64,000 bases of DNA from Nitrosopumilus cobalaminigenes (GTDB taxonomy: Archaea; Thermoproteota; Nitrososphaeria; Nitrososphaerales; Nitrosopumilaceae), in NCBI RefSeq assembly GCF_013407145.1, contig NZ_CP026993.1, forward strand, positions 186,001 through 250,000, read 5' to 3'. The position numbers and the translations under genes are program-made. Position 1 is the stretch's first letter. Every line of letters begins with the position of its first letter. The notes below the pieces were generated by a model that saw only the letters and a list, made by a program, of their open reading frames with translations, was not told the DNA's origin and did no database searches. This document shows positions 41,914 through 50,259 of the stretch, piece by piece.

Positions 41914-42471
41914 TTGGATCTAGTAAAAAGTGCTGAATTATTTGCAAAGAATAAACATGCAGGCCAATTTAGAGCAGATGGAATCACACCATATTCAAAA
42001 CATCTAGATGATGTAGTCAATAGACTCAAAAGTTTGGGTGTAATTGATGAACAAATTCTTTGTGCTGGATGGTTACATGACACAATAGAAAACACTAAAA
42101 CAACTTTTGACGATTTGTATGAACAATTTGAAAGTGAAATTACAGTTCTAGTATCATCATTATCTAAAGACCTGAAATTGACTAGAAAAAAAAGAGAACA
42201 AGCATATGTTATACAACTCAAGGAAGCATCTTTTAGTGCAAAATTAATCAAATTATGTGATATTTCTGCAAACTTGAGTGATTTGAAAAACTATGAAGCA
42301 TCAAAATCAAAAAAACTCAGACAAGTTAAACAAAAAAGACATTATCTAAGCATAATCAAAAATGATCTAATGGAAAATCCTCATTATCCATATGTACAAT
42401 CTCTTTTAGAAAGTGCAAATTTAATTTTCATCAAATATGGTCAAAGACCAATATCCATTAAAGCAAAGTAA
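41914..42471 (+). CDS. HD-domain hydrolase resembling small (p)ppGpp hydrolases
   Basis: A 185-residue protein starting at TTG. It has the small-hydrolase pattern: 'AELFAKNKHAGQFRADGITPYSKH', with metal ligands His30, His55-Asp56 ('GWLHDTIEN') and Asp116 ('KLCDISANLSDLK'). This layout resembles the MESH1/RelA-SpoT hydrolase domain, which degrades (p)ppGpp or NADPH. No synthetase domain is attached and none is in this window. Specificity is unknown. Confidence 0.75.
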   Translation: MDLVKSAELFAKNKHAGQFRADGITPYSKHLDDVVNRLKSLGVIDEQILCAGWLHDTIENTKTTFDDLYEQFESEITVLVSSLSKDLKLTRKKREQAYVIQLKEASFSAKLIKLCDISANLSDLKNYEASKSKKLRQVKQKRHYLSIIKNDLMENPHYPYVQSLLESANLIFIKYGQRPISIKAK

Positions 42472-42526
42472 AATTAGCCTCAATTTTTTTCAATATTCTT
42501 AAATTCATTAATTTTTTAGAAGAAAC

Positions 42527-42940
42527 ATGACTGCAAATAAAAATTCAGAAGAATTTCACTTATTAGATCAACTAAACAAAAAATATTTTACAGAACTTGA
42601 ACATTCAGTTCCTCATATACAACAAACTCTATTTGATTTACAAAATGAATGTTACAAGACCTGGAGAAATGCAGTAACTGCAAATACTTCACTTTACAAA
42701 GAATTTCTAAGCACTTCTGGATACAATTTCATGTCTTCAAAAGATGCTAAAGATATTTTTGAAAATATGAGTGAGGAGGGGTTAAAATTTCGATCGTTAT
42801 GGAACAAGTTTACAATTTCAAACATTGAATCTGTGAAAAACAATGCAAAAACTTGGAATGATAATGCAGATGCCTTTGTAGAGTTGAATAGGAAAATTAT
42901 GCATTATTGGTTATCAGCATTTAATCAAACAAGAAACTAG
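42527..42940 (+). CDS. Helical protein of unknown function
   Basis: A 137-residue, almost all-helical soluble protein with many aromatic residues: 'YFTELEHSVPHIQQTLFDLQNECYKTWRNAVTAN' in pieces and a C-terminal 'AFVELNRKIMHYWLSAFNQT'. The build recalls phasin-like or coiled-coil proteins, but I do not claim that family. Its stop codon overlaps a small convergent gene in the palindrome CTAG. Confidence 0.55.
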   Translation: MTANKNSEEFHLLDQLNKKYFTELEHSVPHIQQTLFDLQNECYKTWRNAVTANTSLYKEFLSTSGYNFMSSKDAKDIFENMSEEGLKFRSLWNKFTISNIESVKNNAKTWNDNADAFVELNRKIMHYWLSAFNQTRN

Positions 42941-43041
42941 TCTAAAATTACTACAGCAATAATTACAACAAGACTTCCAATTATTGCCATAATTGACATT
43001 TTACTTTTTTCACTCCATCCATCTTTTATGGTAATTCTCAT
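42937..43041 (-). CDS. 34-residue single-span membrane peptide
   Basis: A reverse-strand frame (ATG at 43041, TAG at 42937-42939): 'MRITIKDGWSEKSKMS', then a membrane helix 'IMAIIGSLVVIIAVVIL'. Its stop and that of the gene at 42527-42940 share the bases CTAG. A basic soluble head with a hydrophobic tail fits a small membrane protein, but no homologue is known to me. Confidence 0.45.
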   Translation of the reverse strand: MRITIKDGWSEKSKMSIMAIIGSLVVIIAVVILD

Positions 43042-43133
43042 GATGACGTTCTACAAATTTTCTGTCTTCACTTAAGCCTATTGCCAGTAATCACAGAAAT
43101 ATCTAAATCACAATCAATTGAGAACTAATTATC

Positions 43134-44417
43134 TTGGAACTACCACGAGGAATGAAAGATTTTGAGAGTGAAGAAAATGCAAATATTGAACACATTAGAT
43201 CACATTTCAAGAAATTATCAAATTTGTATGGGTTTTCGTTTATGGATCCATCTCCAATTGAATTATTATCTACACTAGAGACGAAATCTGGTCCTGGAAT
43301 TCGTGATGAGATTTACTATTTCAAAGATAAAGGAGATAGAGAGGTTGCATTACGTTTTGACTTTACCATGGGGCTCACAAGATATGCTGCTTCTCAAAAA
43401 TCAATGAAACTTCCAGCAAAAATCTCGGCATTTGGTGGAGTGTTTCGATATGATGAACCACAAAAGGGACGATATCGATATTTTCACCAGTGGGATATCG
43501 AAGTTTATGGCAAAGCTAGTCTCGAATCAGAAGCCGAAATTATAGAAATAACATCCCGATTATTTGATTCTCTATTACTCAAAGACATCACAATTGATAT
43601 CAATCATCGTAATCTTGTAGAATCTTATATCAACAAGGTTTTTGATTCTAAAGAACCAGAATTAGTTGCAGATATTTTACGTGCAGTAGATAAAATTACA
43701 AAAAAATCACAAGAACAAATTGTAAAAGAATTTCAAGAGAAAGGATATGACACAGAAAAACTAGAAAAAATTCTTGAATTTTCTCAAATCAAAGGAACAA
43801 TTTCAGAAGTAGAAAATGTGTTTGATACAACACAACTAGAATCATGGGATGAACTCAAAGCATTAATTGATTCATTAGAAAACAGAGGAGTTTCAAATGT
43901 TAGAATTAATTTTGGAATCGTTAGAGGATTAGATTACTATTCCGGAATTGTCTTTGAAGTATTTGATAAAAATTCAACACTTGGTGCACTAGCTGGTGGA
44001 GGTAGATACGACACATTAACCAAAGCGTTCAATAGAGAAGACATTGGTGCAACTGGAGTTGCTGGGGGTGTTGAAAGAATAATGTTAACCATGCAAGAAC
44101 AAAAAATAATCCCTGAATCAAATCAAAATAGAGTTGCAGTATTATACATCAATGAAGAAATGCAAAAAGTAGCTCACTCTATTACATCATTACTTAGACT
44201 AAATAATATTCCAACTGACATTGATTTGGCAGGACGTAACATGAAAAAACAAATGGATATTGCAACAAATGCAAAACTTGCAATCATAGTTGGACCCCAA
44301 GAATTAGAAAATGGAAATGTTGTTCTCAAAGATATGGTAACTGGAACTGAAGGGACTATTTCACTAGAAAAACTAACAGAAGATCCAAAATCTATTCTTA
44401 ATTTAGAAAAGCTCTAG
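43134..44417 (+). CDS. hisS: Histidyl-tRNA synthetase
   Basis: A 427-residue class II synthetase charging tRNA-His. It starts at TTG with 'LPRGMKDFESEEN'. Motif 2 'AFGGVFRYDEPQKGRYRYFHQWDIE', His-specific 'GIVRGLDYYSGIVFEVF' and motif 3 'ATGVAGGVERIML' are present in segments. The C-terminal anticodon-binding domain ends at 427. Its 3' end overlaps the convergent aIF6 gene by 20 bases. Confidence 0.96.
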   Translation: MELPRGMKDFESEENANIEHIRSHFKKLSNLYGFSFMDPSPIELLSTLETKSGPGIRDEIYYFKDKGDREVALRFDFTMGLTRYAASQKSMKLPAKISAFGGVFRYDEPQKGRYRYFHQWDIEVYGKASLESEAEIIEITSRLFDSLLLKDITIDINHRNLVESYINKVFDSKEPELVADILRAVDKITKKSQEQIVKEFQEKGYDTEKLEKILEFSQIKGTISEVENVFDTTQLESWDELKALIDSLENRGVSNVRINFGIVRGLDYYSGIVFEVFDKNSTLGALAGGGRYDTLTKAFNREDIGATGVAGGVERIMLTMQEQKIIPESNQNRVAVLYINEEMQKVAHSITSLLRLNNIPTDIDLAGRNMKKQMDIATNAKLAIIVGPQELENGNVVLKDMVTGTEGTISLEKLTEDPKSILNLEKL

Positions 44418-45063
44418 TTAACATCATAATCTCGGGACCACTAGTCAATGAACCTACCACAACACAATGATTGTTTACCAATATGCCTGATGATACGTAC
44501 GGAATTCCGTTATTAATCGAACTCTGTTCAATATTTGTGCCTAAAACATTGGCTATTACTTTCATGTCTTCCTCATCAGCTTCCGGATGAATGGCTGCAC
44601 CTGAATCATTTGCAACAAGAACCACTCCTGTTTGGTTGAATCCAGCTATTTTTTTCTGAATAACTTCAACTCCTAACACATCTGAAATAGTTTGACAATC
44701 TTGTTTTGATAACCATGGAGATACAATTGCGCCTTTATCATTTGCACAGATTACATTTCCAAGTGCGTTAAATTTAGTATCTAAAACTCCAACTTCTAAA
44801 TCAGTTTCAGCTTTCAAATAGTCATATTCATTTTGATAAGCTGTAGTTGGAAGTAAAACTCCTTTGTTATTCATAACAGACAATGCCCCAATTAATCTTG
44901 TATTTGCAATTGCAGTATGATGAATTTCAATATCTAGATATTTTGCAAGCTTGTCAGCTTTGGTCTGAGCAAATCCCATTGGAACTAATCCAATACTATC
45001 ATTTACACTAATGTAAACTCCTAGATTTGGACCCCTATACACATCATACTTGATAATATCCAT
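44398..45063 (-). CDS. Translation initiation factor 6 (aIF6)
   Basis: A 221-residue protein built of pseudo-fivefold repeats ('NDSIGLVPMGF', 'NNKGVLLPTTA', 'NDKGAIVSPWLS', 'NDSGAAIHPEA', 'NNHCVVVGSLTSGPEI'). It binds the large ribosomal subunit and prevents early subunit joining. Convergent 20-base overlap with hisS; divergent from the first ferredoxin gene. Confidence 0.96.
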   Translation of the reverse strand: MDIIKYDVYRGPNLGVYISVNDSIGLVPMGFAQTKADKLAKYLDIEIHHTAIANTRLIGALSVMNNKGVLLPTTAYQNEYDYLKAETDLEVGVLDTKFNALGNVICANDKGAIVSPWLSKQDCQTISDVLGVEVIQKKIAGFNQTGVVLVANDSGAAIHPEADEEDMKVIANVLGTNIEQSSINNGIPYVSSGILVNNHCVVVGSLTSGPEIMMLTRAFLN

Positions 45064-45162
45064 ATCCAGAGAATTGATCCTTGATCGTTATGAACGTAAG
45101 GAAATCTTTCGTTCCTAATTGATCGATAATTTACTTGTCTGTTCATTACACAGCTATCTAGC

Positions 45163-45170
45163 TTTAAATA
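45163..45170 (+). promoter_or_regulatory. TATA box of first ferredoxin gene
   Basis: TTTAAATA is centred 27 bases before the ATG at 45193, predicting a leaderless transcript. Confidence 0.5.
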
Positions 45171-45180
45171 ATAACTCTAA

Positions 45181-45702
<522 letters not shown>

Positions 45703-45777
45703 ATCTGTAATTTAGAACCTAGAAATTTTTAATTTTTATATTATTTTTAAATTTAGTCTCCACTAATTTTATCTAGA

Positions 45778-45785
45778 TTTAAATA
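45778..45785 (+). promoter_or_regulatory. TATA box of second ferredoxin gene
   Basis: TTTAAATA is centred 26 bases before the ATG at 45808, so the second ferredoxin likely has its own leaderless transcript. Confidence 0.5.
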
Positions 45786-45807
45786 TTATTTCAAAACATT
45801 ATTTTTC

Positions 45808-46356
45808 ATGGTAGATCTACAAATACCTGAAGACTTTTGTCACAACGATGTTAAACCAAAAGGACAAACTAACCATTCCGATGGTGAAAATTTCCACTAT
45901 ATTTGGGGTGACGGAAGAACTGATGGTGCAGCATTCTCAAACGAAGATGTAAAAGCAGCCTATGCAGACCGAGGAGAAGAACAAGTTCCTCTTGGAATTC
46001 ATGGTACTACTGTTGCAGTCGATTGGGATTCATGCGTTGCAGCTGGTTCATGCATGAGTGTATGTCCAGTTCAGACATTCCAATGGTACAGAACCGAAAA
46101 GGATATTCCTGCAGACAAAGTTATGGGGGAAACTTTTGATGGTACTGGCTTGACAGAACAAGACGAAAGATTAGATTATACAGACAAATCACAACCAATC
46201 AGAGAACACGATTGTACAGTTTGTATGGCTTGTCAAGAAATCTGTCCTGAAGGAGCTATTCGAATTGAATCAGCTAACCAAGAATGGCACGAGAAAGCAG
46301 CCGGAACATATGTAATTATGAAATCTGGTTCTGAAAACCCACACGCACACGATTAA
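45808..46356 (+). CDS. Zinc-type 7Fe ferredoxin, paralogue 2
   Basis: A 182-residue paralogue of the preceding ferredoxin. Cys groups are 'CVAAGSCMSVCP' and 'CTVCMACQEICP'. The segment between ('[15 protein letters not shown]') is nearly the same as in paralogue 1. Here the N-terminus differs ('CHNDVKPKGQTNHSDGENFHYIWGDG'), with extra Cys and His, and the C-terminus ends in 'NPHAHD'. Different redox potentials or partners are plausible. T-rich sequence after 46356 could end transcription. Confidence 0.9.
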   Translation: MVDLQIPEDFCHNDVKPKGQTNHSDGENFHYIWGDGRTDGAAFSNEDVKAAYADRGEEQVPLGIHGTTVAVDWDSCVAAGSCMSVCPVQTFQWYRTEKDIPADKVMGETFDGTGLTEQDERLDYTDKSQPIREHDCTVCMACQEICPEGAIRIESANQEWHEKAAGTYVIMKSGSENPHAHD

Positions 46357-46430
46357 AAAGAATTTTTTCTTTTTTCTTATTTTTCTATTTTACCTCAACA
46401 GATTTTAACCGCTATTATACAAGATTTTTT

Positions 46431-46514
46431 GCAGAGGTCGCCTAGCTCGGTAGGGCGCGGGCCTTGAGAGCCTGTGTGCGCAAGCATACGGGGGTTCAAA
46501 TCCCTCTCTCTGCG
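46431..46514 (+). tRNA. tRNA-Ser (anticodon UGA)
   Basis: A class II tRNA: acceptor GCAGAGG, D arm GCCTAGCTCGGTAGGGC, anticodon stem CGGGC/GCCTG around CTTGAGA (anticodon TGA), long variable arm TGTGCGCAAGCATAC, T arm GGGGG-TTCAAAT-CCCTC, then TCTCTGC and discriminator G. CCA is not encoded. The RFC gene ends 3 bases downstream on the other strand. Confidence 0.93.
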
Positions 46515-46517
46515 TTT

Positions 46518-47468
46518 TTAATTTTCTATTTTTGCTAGTTCTGCTAACATTGCAGATAATTGAATTTCAGAATTTGCTCCTACTAGAACTCTATAATCAT
46601 ATTTTGCAATTACCTCTAGGATATCAGATAATTTATCATGTTTTGATTTGAACACTGCAGAGTTTAGATATTTTAGAAAATCTGATTCTGACATTCCATA
46701 AACTTTGATTAACTCAATCATTTTCTCTCTAGCTTCTGGAACTTTTCCAGAAAGTGCAATTTTTAGAACTTCATCAACATCACTAGTCTTTGTCAATCCA
46801 GCTGATGATTTCACATTCTCTTCGGTAATTCCACCAAGACTTGCAGTTGCTTGCAATAAATTAATTGCATGCCTCAAATCCCCTTCTGAATAATCATAAA
46901 TTGCTTTGAGGCCTTTTTTGTCTGACTTTACCTTTTCTTTTTTGGCAATTTCTTCGAGTCTACCAATTACATCCTCTTCAGGAACTGAAGTGAATTTGAA
47001 TGTGGCACATCTACTCTGAATTGGATCAATGATTTTTGAAATATTATTTGCTATGAAAATAAACCTACAAATTTTTGCAGTATCTTCTATAATTCTTCTT
47101 AATGCAGTTTGTGCATCATTTGTCATTTCATCAGCTTCATCTAATATGATAATCTTGAATGGTACTTCGGCCATTCCAGCAAACCTTGAGAATTTCTTTA
47201 CTTTCTCTCTGACCATGCCTATTCCTCTTTCGTCTGATGCATTTAGCTCTAATGTGTAGTCTTTAGCGTAATCTCCTAAAATTTGTCTTGCAATACATAA
47301 TGCGACTGTTGTTTTTCCTACTCCTGCAGAACCTGAAAACATCAAGTGTGGCATATCTGTTGGATCTTTGATTAAAGCCTCTAAACTACCAATAATTTCA
47401 GTTTGGTTTACAACTTCAGAAAGTTTCATTGGTCGATATTTTTCTACCCACATACCTGTTGCAGACAT
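46518..47468 (-). CDS. rfcS: Replication factor C small subunit
   Basis: About 316 residues from the ATG at 47468 ('MSATGMWVEKYRP'); a start 3 codons earlier exists. It is an AAA+ clamp-loader subunit: Walker A 'GSAGVGKTTVALCIARQ', Walker B 'IILDEADEM', Arg finger box 'IQSRCATFKF' and sensor 2 'GDLRHAINLLQ'. With RFC large subunit it loads PCNA on DNA. It is divergent from the GINS-MCM operon across 183 bases. Confidence 0.95.
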   Translation of the reverse strand: MSATGMWVEKYRPMKLSEVVNQTEIIGSLEALIKDPTDMPHLMFSGSAGVGKTTVALCIARQILGDYAKDYTLELNASDERGIGMVREKVKKFSRFAGMAEVPFKIIILDEADEMTNDAQTALRRIIEDTAKICRFIFIANNISKIIDPIQSRCATFKFTSVPEEDVIGRLEEIAKKEKVKSDKKGLKAIYDYSEGDLRHAINLLQATASLGGITEENVKSSAGLTKTSDVDEVLKIALSGKVPEAREKMIELIKVYGMSESDFLKYLNSAVFKSKHDKLSDILEVIAKYDYRVLVGANSEIQLSAMLAELAKIEN

Positions 47469-47541
47469 GAGTATCAAGGGCTAATTCCCATTAATAAATC
47501 CGAATTGGTTATTGTGTAATGCTATATGTTAAAATCAAAAT

Positions 47542-47656
47542 CGTGCATAAACTATGCGCGATCAGCCTGTGATTAATTAGGATCAATTGATCTCACTAAA
47601 TTGTTAACAGAATTGATCGATCCGGTACTTGAGGGTCCAAATCAGATTAAGTGATC
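47542..47656. promoter_or_regulatory. GATC-rich region with palindromes between rfcS and GINS-mcm
   Basis: Six GATC sites occur at 47560, 47581, 47589, 47615, 47619 and 47653. They include the perfect 12-base palindrome GATCAATTGATC (47581-47592) and AATTGATCGATC at 47611. A hairpin CGTGCATA-AAC-TATGCGCG lies at 47542-47560. This region holds the promoters of both divergent replication gene sets. A regulator or initiator site is possible; no orc1/cdc6 gene is nearby to support an origin. Confidence 0.4.
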
Positions 47657-47660
47657 TCAA

Positions 47661-48191
47661 ATGGAAATAGACAAAATAGAAAAAGTACATTCAATAGGAT
47701 ATCGCCTAAAGGATGCTAAGATTACAATAAATCAAGATTTCAAATATAATGTTGCTGGAATGAAAATTGAAGGCACACAAGGTGATACCAATAACATGCC
47801 TCAGTGGGTAGGGAAGATTCTCTCTGAAAACAACATAGGAACACTCAATTCCCCCGATATGATCACCCAACTAAAACAAGCATTATCAAAAGAAAAAATG
47901 GTTGGTGAATATCAGATTTCCACACTTGATCCTCATTTTTACATCCGATTAAAAGAGTCTATGAAGGAATTAAACAATGACGATTTTGATAAAGTTGAAA
48001 GTATGATGTTAGAACTATTTAGAATGAGAAGAGGCAAACTAGTAAAGATTGCAGATTCTATCAAACTAAATTCTGAATTATACAATAAATTAACTGTCGA
48101 GGAAAGCATCTTCTATAAAACAATCCATGAAAACAGTGTAGAATTTGAAAAACAGATAAGAGGAGAAAGAAACGAAAATGGCACAAGCTAG
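47661..48191 (+). CDS. GINS complex subunit
   Basis: A 176-residue protein with a helical region holding 'FYIRLKESMKELNNDDFDKVESMMLELFRMRRGKLVKIADS' in pieces, the A-domain signature of archaeal GINS proteins. The N-terminal part is beta-rich. GINS joins MCM and Cdc45/GAN to form the replicative helicase. It overlaps the start of mcm by 14 bases, a pairing conserved in archaea. Whether it is of Gins51 or Gins23 type is not settled. Confidence 0.82.
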   Translation: MEIDKIEKVHSIGYRLKDAKITINQDFKYNVAGMKIEGTQGDTNNMPQWVGKILSENNIGTLNSPDMITQLKQALSKEKMVGEYQISTLDPHFYIRLKESMKELNNDDFDKVESMMLELFRMRRGKLVKIADSIKLNSELYNKLTVEESIFYKTIHENSVEFEKQIRGERNENGTS

Positions 48192-50259
48192 TACATTTAC
48201 AGATTCAGCATTATCTGATAAGGTAAAGGAATTCTTAACAAGATTCAAGGATAGAGATGGCAATTACAAGTATGTAGATGCAATAGATGAGATGATGCCA
48301 AAGAATGCAAAATACATCATTGTAGATTACAATGACTTGGTAATTGAACCACAAATTGAAATTATGTTTTCACAAAATCCTGATAGGATATTTGATGCAT
48401 TTGCTAGAGCAATCAAAGAAGCATTACAAACAAGATTCCCTGAATATGCTGAAAAAATCAAAGATGAAGTACGTGTAAGATTAATCAATTTCCCACTAGA
48501 GCGTAGTCTAAGACAAATTAATGCTGAAACAATTGGAAAAATTACCAGTGTTTCAGGAATGGTAGTTCGTGCATCTGAAGTAAAACCACTTGCCAAAGAA
48601 CTAGTCTTCGTATGTCCTGATGAACATCCAACCAAAGTAATCCAACTAAAAGGAATGGATGTCAAGATTCCTATAGTTTGTGATAATCCATCTTGTAAAC
48701 ATAGAGATTTTGAGCTAAAACCTGAAGCAAGCAAATTTATCGATTTTCAAATTCTAAGATTACAGGAACTTCCTGAAGATTTACCTCCTGGACAATTGCC
48801 TCACTATATTGATGTCACAACTAGGCAGGATTTAGTAGATAATTCCAGACCTGGAGACAGAATTATCCTTACTGGTGTAGTGCGAGTGGAACAAGAATCA
48901 GTTGCAGGAGTTCAAAGAGGACACAGTGGATTATACCGATTAAGAATTGAAGGAAACAATATCGAATTTTTGAGTGGTAGAGGTTCTAAAACTGATAGAA
49001 AAATAGGCAGAGAAGAAATTTCCCCTGAAGAAGAGAAATTAATCAAATCCCTTGCTCAAAGTTCTGATGTATATCAAAGATTGATAGATTCGTTTGCTCC
49101 ACACATTCAAGGTCAATCATTAATCAAAGAAGCTATTTTATTACTTATTGTAGGTTCCAACCAAAGATTACTTGGTGATGGAAGTAAAATTAGAGGAGAC
49201 ATCAACGTATTTCTTGTAGGAGATCCTGGTACTGCAAAATCTGAAATGCTAAAGTTTTGTGCAAGAATTGCACCAAGAGGTTTGTATACTTCTGGTAGAG
49301 GTTCAACAGCTGCTGGTCTTACAGCTGCAGTTGTTAGAGACAAGACAGGAATTATGATGTTAGAAGCTGGTGCAGTTGTACTAGGCGATCAGGGTCTTGT
49401 AAGTATAGACGAATTTGATAAAATGAAACCAGAGGACAGAAGTGCATTACACGAAGTTATGGAACAACAATCTGCAAGTATTGCAAAAGGTGGTATTGTT
49501 GCTACACTAAATGCAAGAACATCAATTTTAGCTGCAGCAAACCCAATGTATGGAAAATATGACCCTTTCAAAAATATTACAGAAAATGTTAATTTGCCAA
49601 TCCCATTACTTACAAGATTTGACTTGATCTTTGTTGTAAGAGATATTCCAACTAAAGAAAGAGATATGCAAATTGCAAAACACATCATTAGAAGAAACAC
49701 TTCGCAAGGTACAGACAAAAAATCTGTTATTGAAGTTGATTTACTAACAAAATATCTTTCATATGCAAAACGTGGAACCCCTGAATTAACTAAAGAGGCT
49801 GAAGCCAAAATACTCGATTATTATCTACAAATGAGAAATGTAGAATCTGAAGAAATGATTACAGTTACTCCTAGACAATTAGAAGGAATTGTTAGACTTT
49901 CAACTGCTAGAGCAAGATTACTCATGAAAGACAAGGTAGAAGAAGAAGATGCCGAACGTGCAATTTTCCTAATTCAGAGTATGTTGCAAGATGCTGGTGT
50001 TGATGTCAATACCGGCAAAGTCGATCTTGGTGTATTACAAGGAAAACCAAGAAGTGAAGTTTCAAAAATGCAATTGTTTATGGATATACTCAAAGGTCTT
50101 GAGGGTGATAACAAAGTTCCAGTTGAAGAGAAAACATTTGTCAAAGAACTCGAAAAGAGTGAGAAATTCACAGAAGAAGAGGCAAGAAACTATATCCGAA
50201 GAATGCTCAGAGAAGCATCTATTTATGAATCAAAACCCGGTCACTATAACCGAGTATGA
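48178..50259 (+). CDS. mcm: MCM replicative DNA helicase
   Basis: A 693-residue helicase. The N-terminal domain has a zinc site ('FVCPDEHP', 'VCDNPSCKHRDF'), followed by an AAA+ core: Walker A 'GDPGTAKSEMLKF' near residue 348, Walker B 'VSIDEFDKM', sensor 1 'ARTSILAAANP', Arg finger 'LLTRFDLIF', and a C-terminal winged helix. There is no intein. It is translationally coupled to the GINS gene upstream and to hel308 downstream (ATGA overlap of 4 bases). Confidence 0.97.
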   Translation: MAQASTFTDSALSDKVKEFLTRFKDRDGNYKYVDAIDEMMPKNAKYIIVDYNDLVIEPQIEIMFSQNPDRIFDAFARAIKEALQTRFPEYAEKIKDEVRVRLINFPLERSLRQINAETIGKITSVSGMVVRASEVKPLAKELVFVCPDEHPTKVIQLKGMDVKIPIVCDNPSCKHRDFELKPEASKFIDFQILRLQELPEDLPPGQLPHYIDVTTRQDLVDNSRPGDRIILTGVVRVEQESVAGVQRGHSGLYRLRIEGNNIEFLSGRGSKTDRKIGREEISPEEEKLIKSLAQSSDVYQRLIDSFAPHIQGQSLIKEAILLLIVGSNQRLLGDGSKIRGDINVFLVGDPGTAKSEMLKFCARIAPRGLYTSGRGSTAAGLTAAVVRDKTGIMMLEAGAVVLGDQGLVSIDEFDKMKPEDRSALHEVMEQQSASIAKGGIVATLNARTSILAAANPMYGKYDPFKNITENVNLPIPLLTRFDLIFVVRDIPTKERDMQIAKHIIRRNTSQGTDKKSVIEVDLLTKYLSYAKRGTPELTKEAEAKILDYYLQMRNVESEEMITVTPRQLEGIVRLSTARARLLMKDKVEEEDAERAIFLIQSMLQDAGVDVNTGKVDLGVLQGKPRSEVSKMQLFMDILKGLEGDNKVPVEEKTFVKELEKSEKFTEEEARNYIRRMLREASIYESKPGHYNRV

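Noticed and set aside
42527-42940. Phasin (polyhydroxyalkanoate granule protein)
   Set aside because: Helical build is suggestive, but no PHA genes are near and no family motif is certain.
47478-47660. Confirmed replication origin
   Set aside because: There are palindromes and replication genes, but no orc1/cdc6 gene and no recognisable origin recognition boxes.
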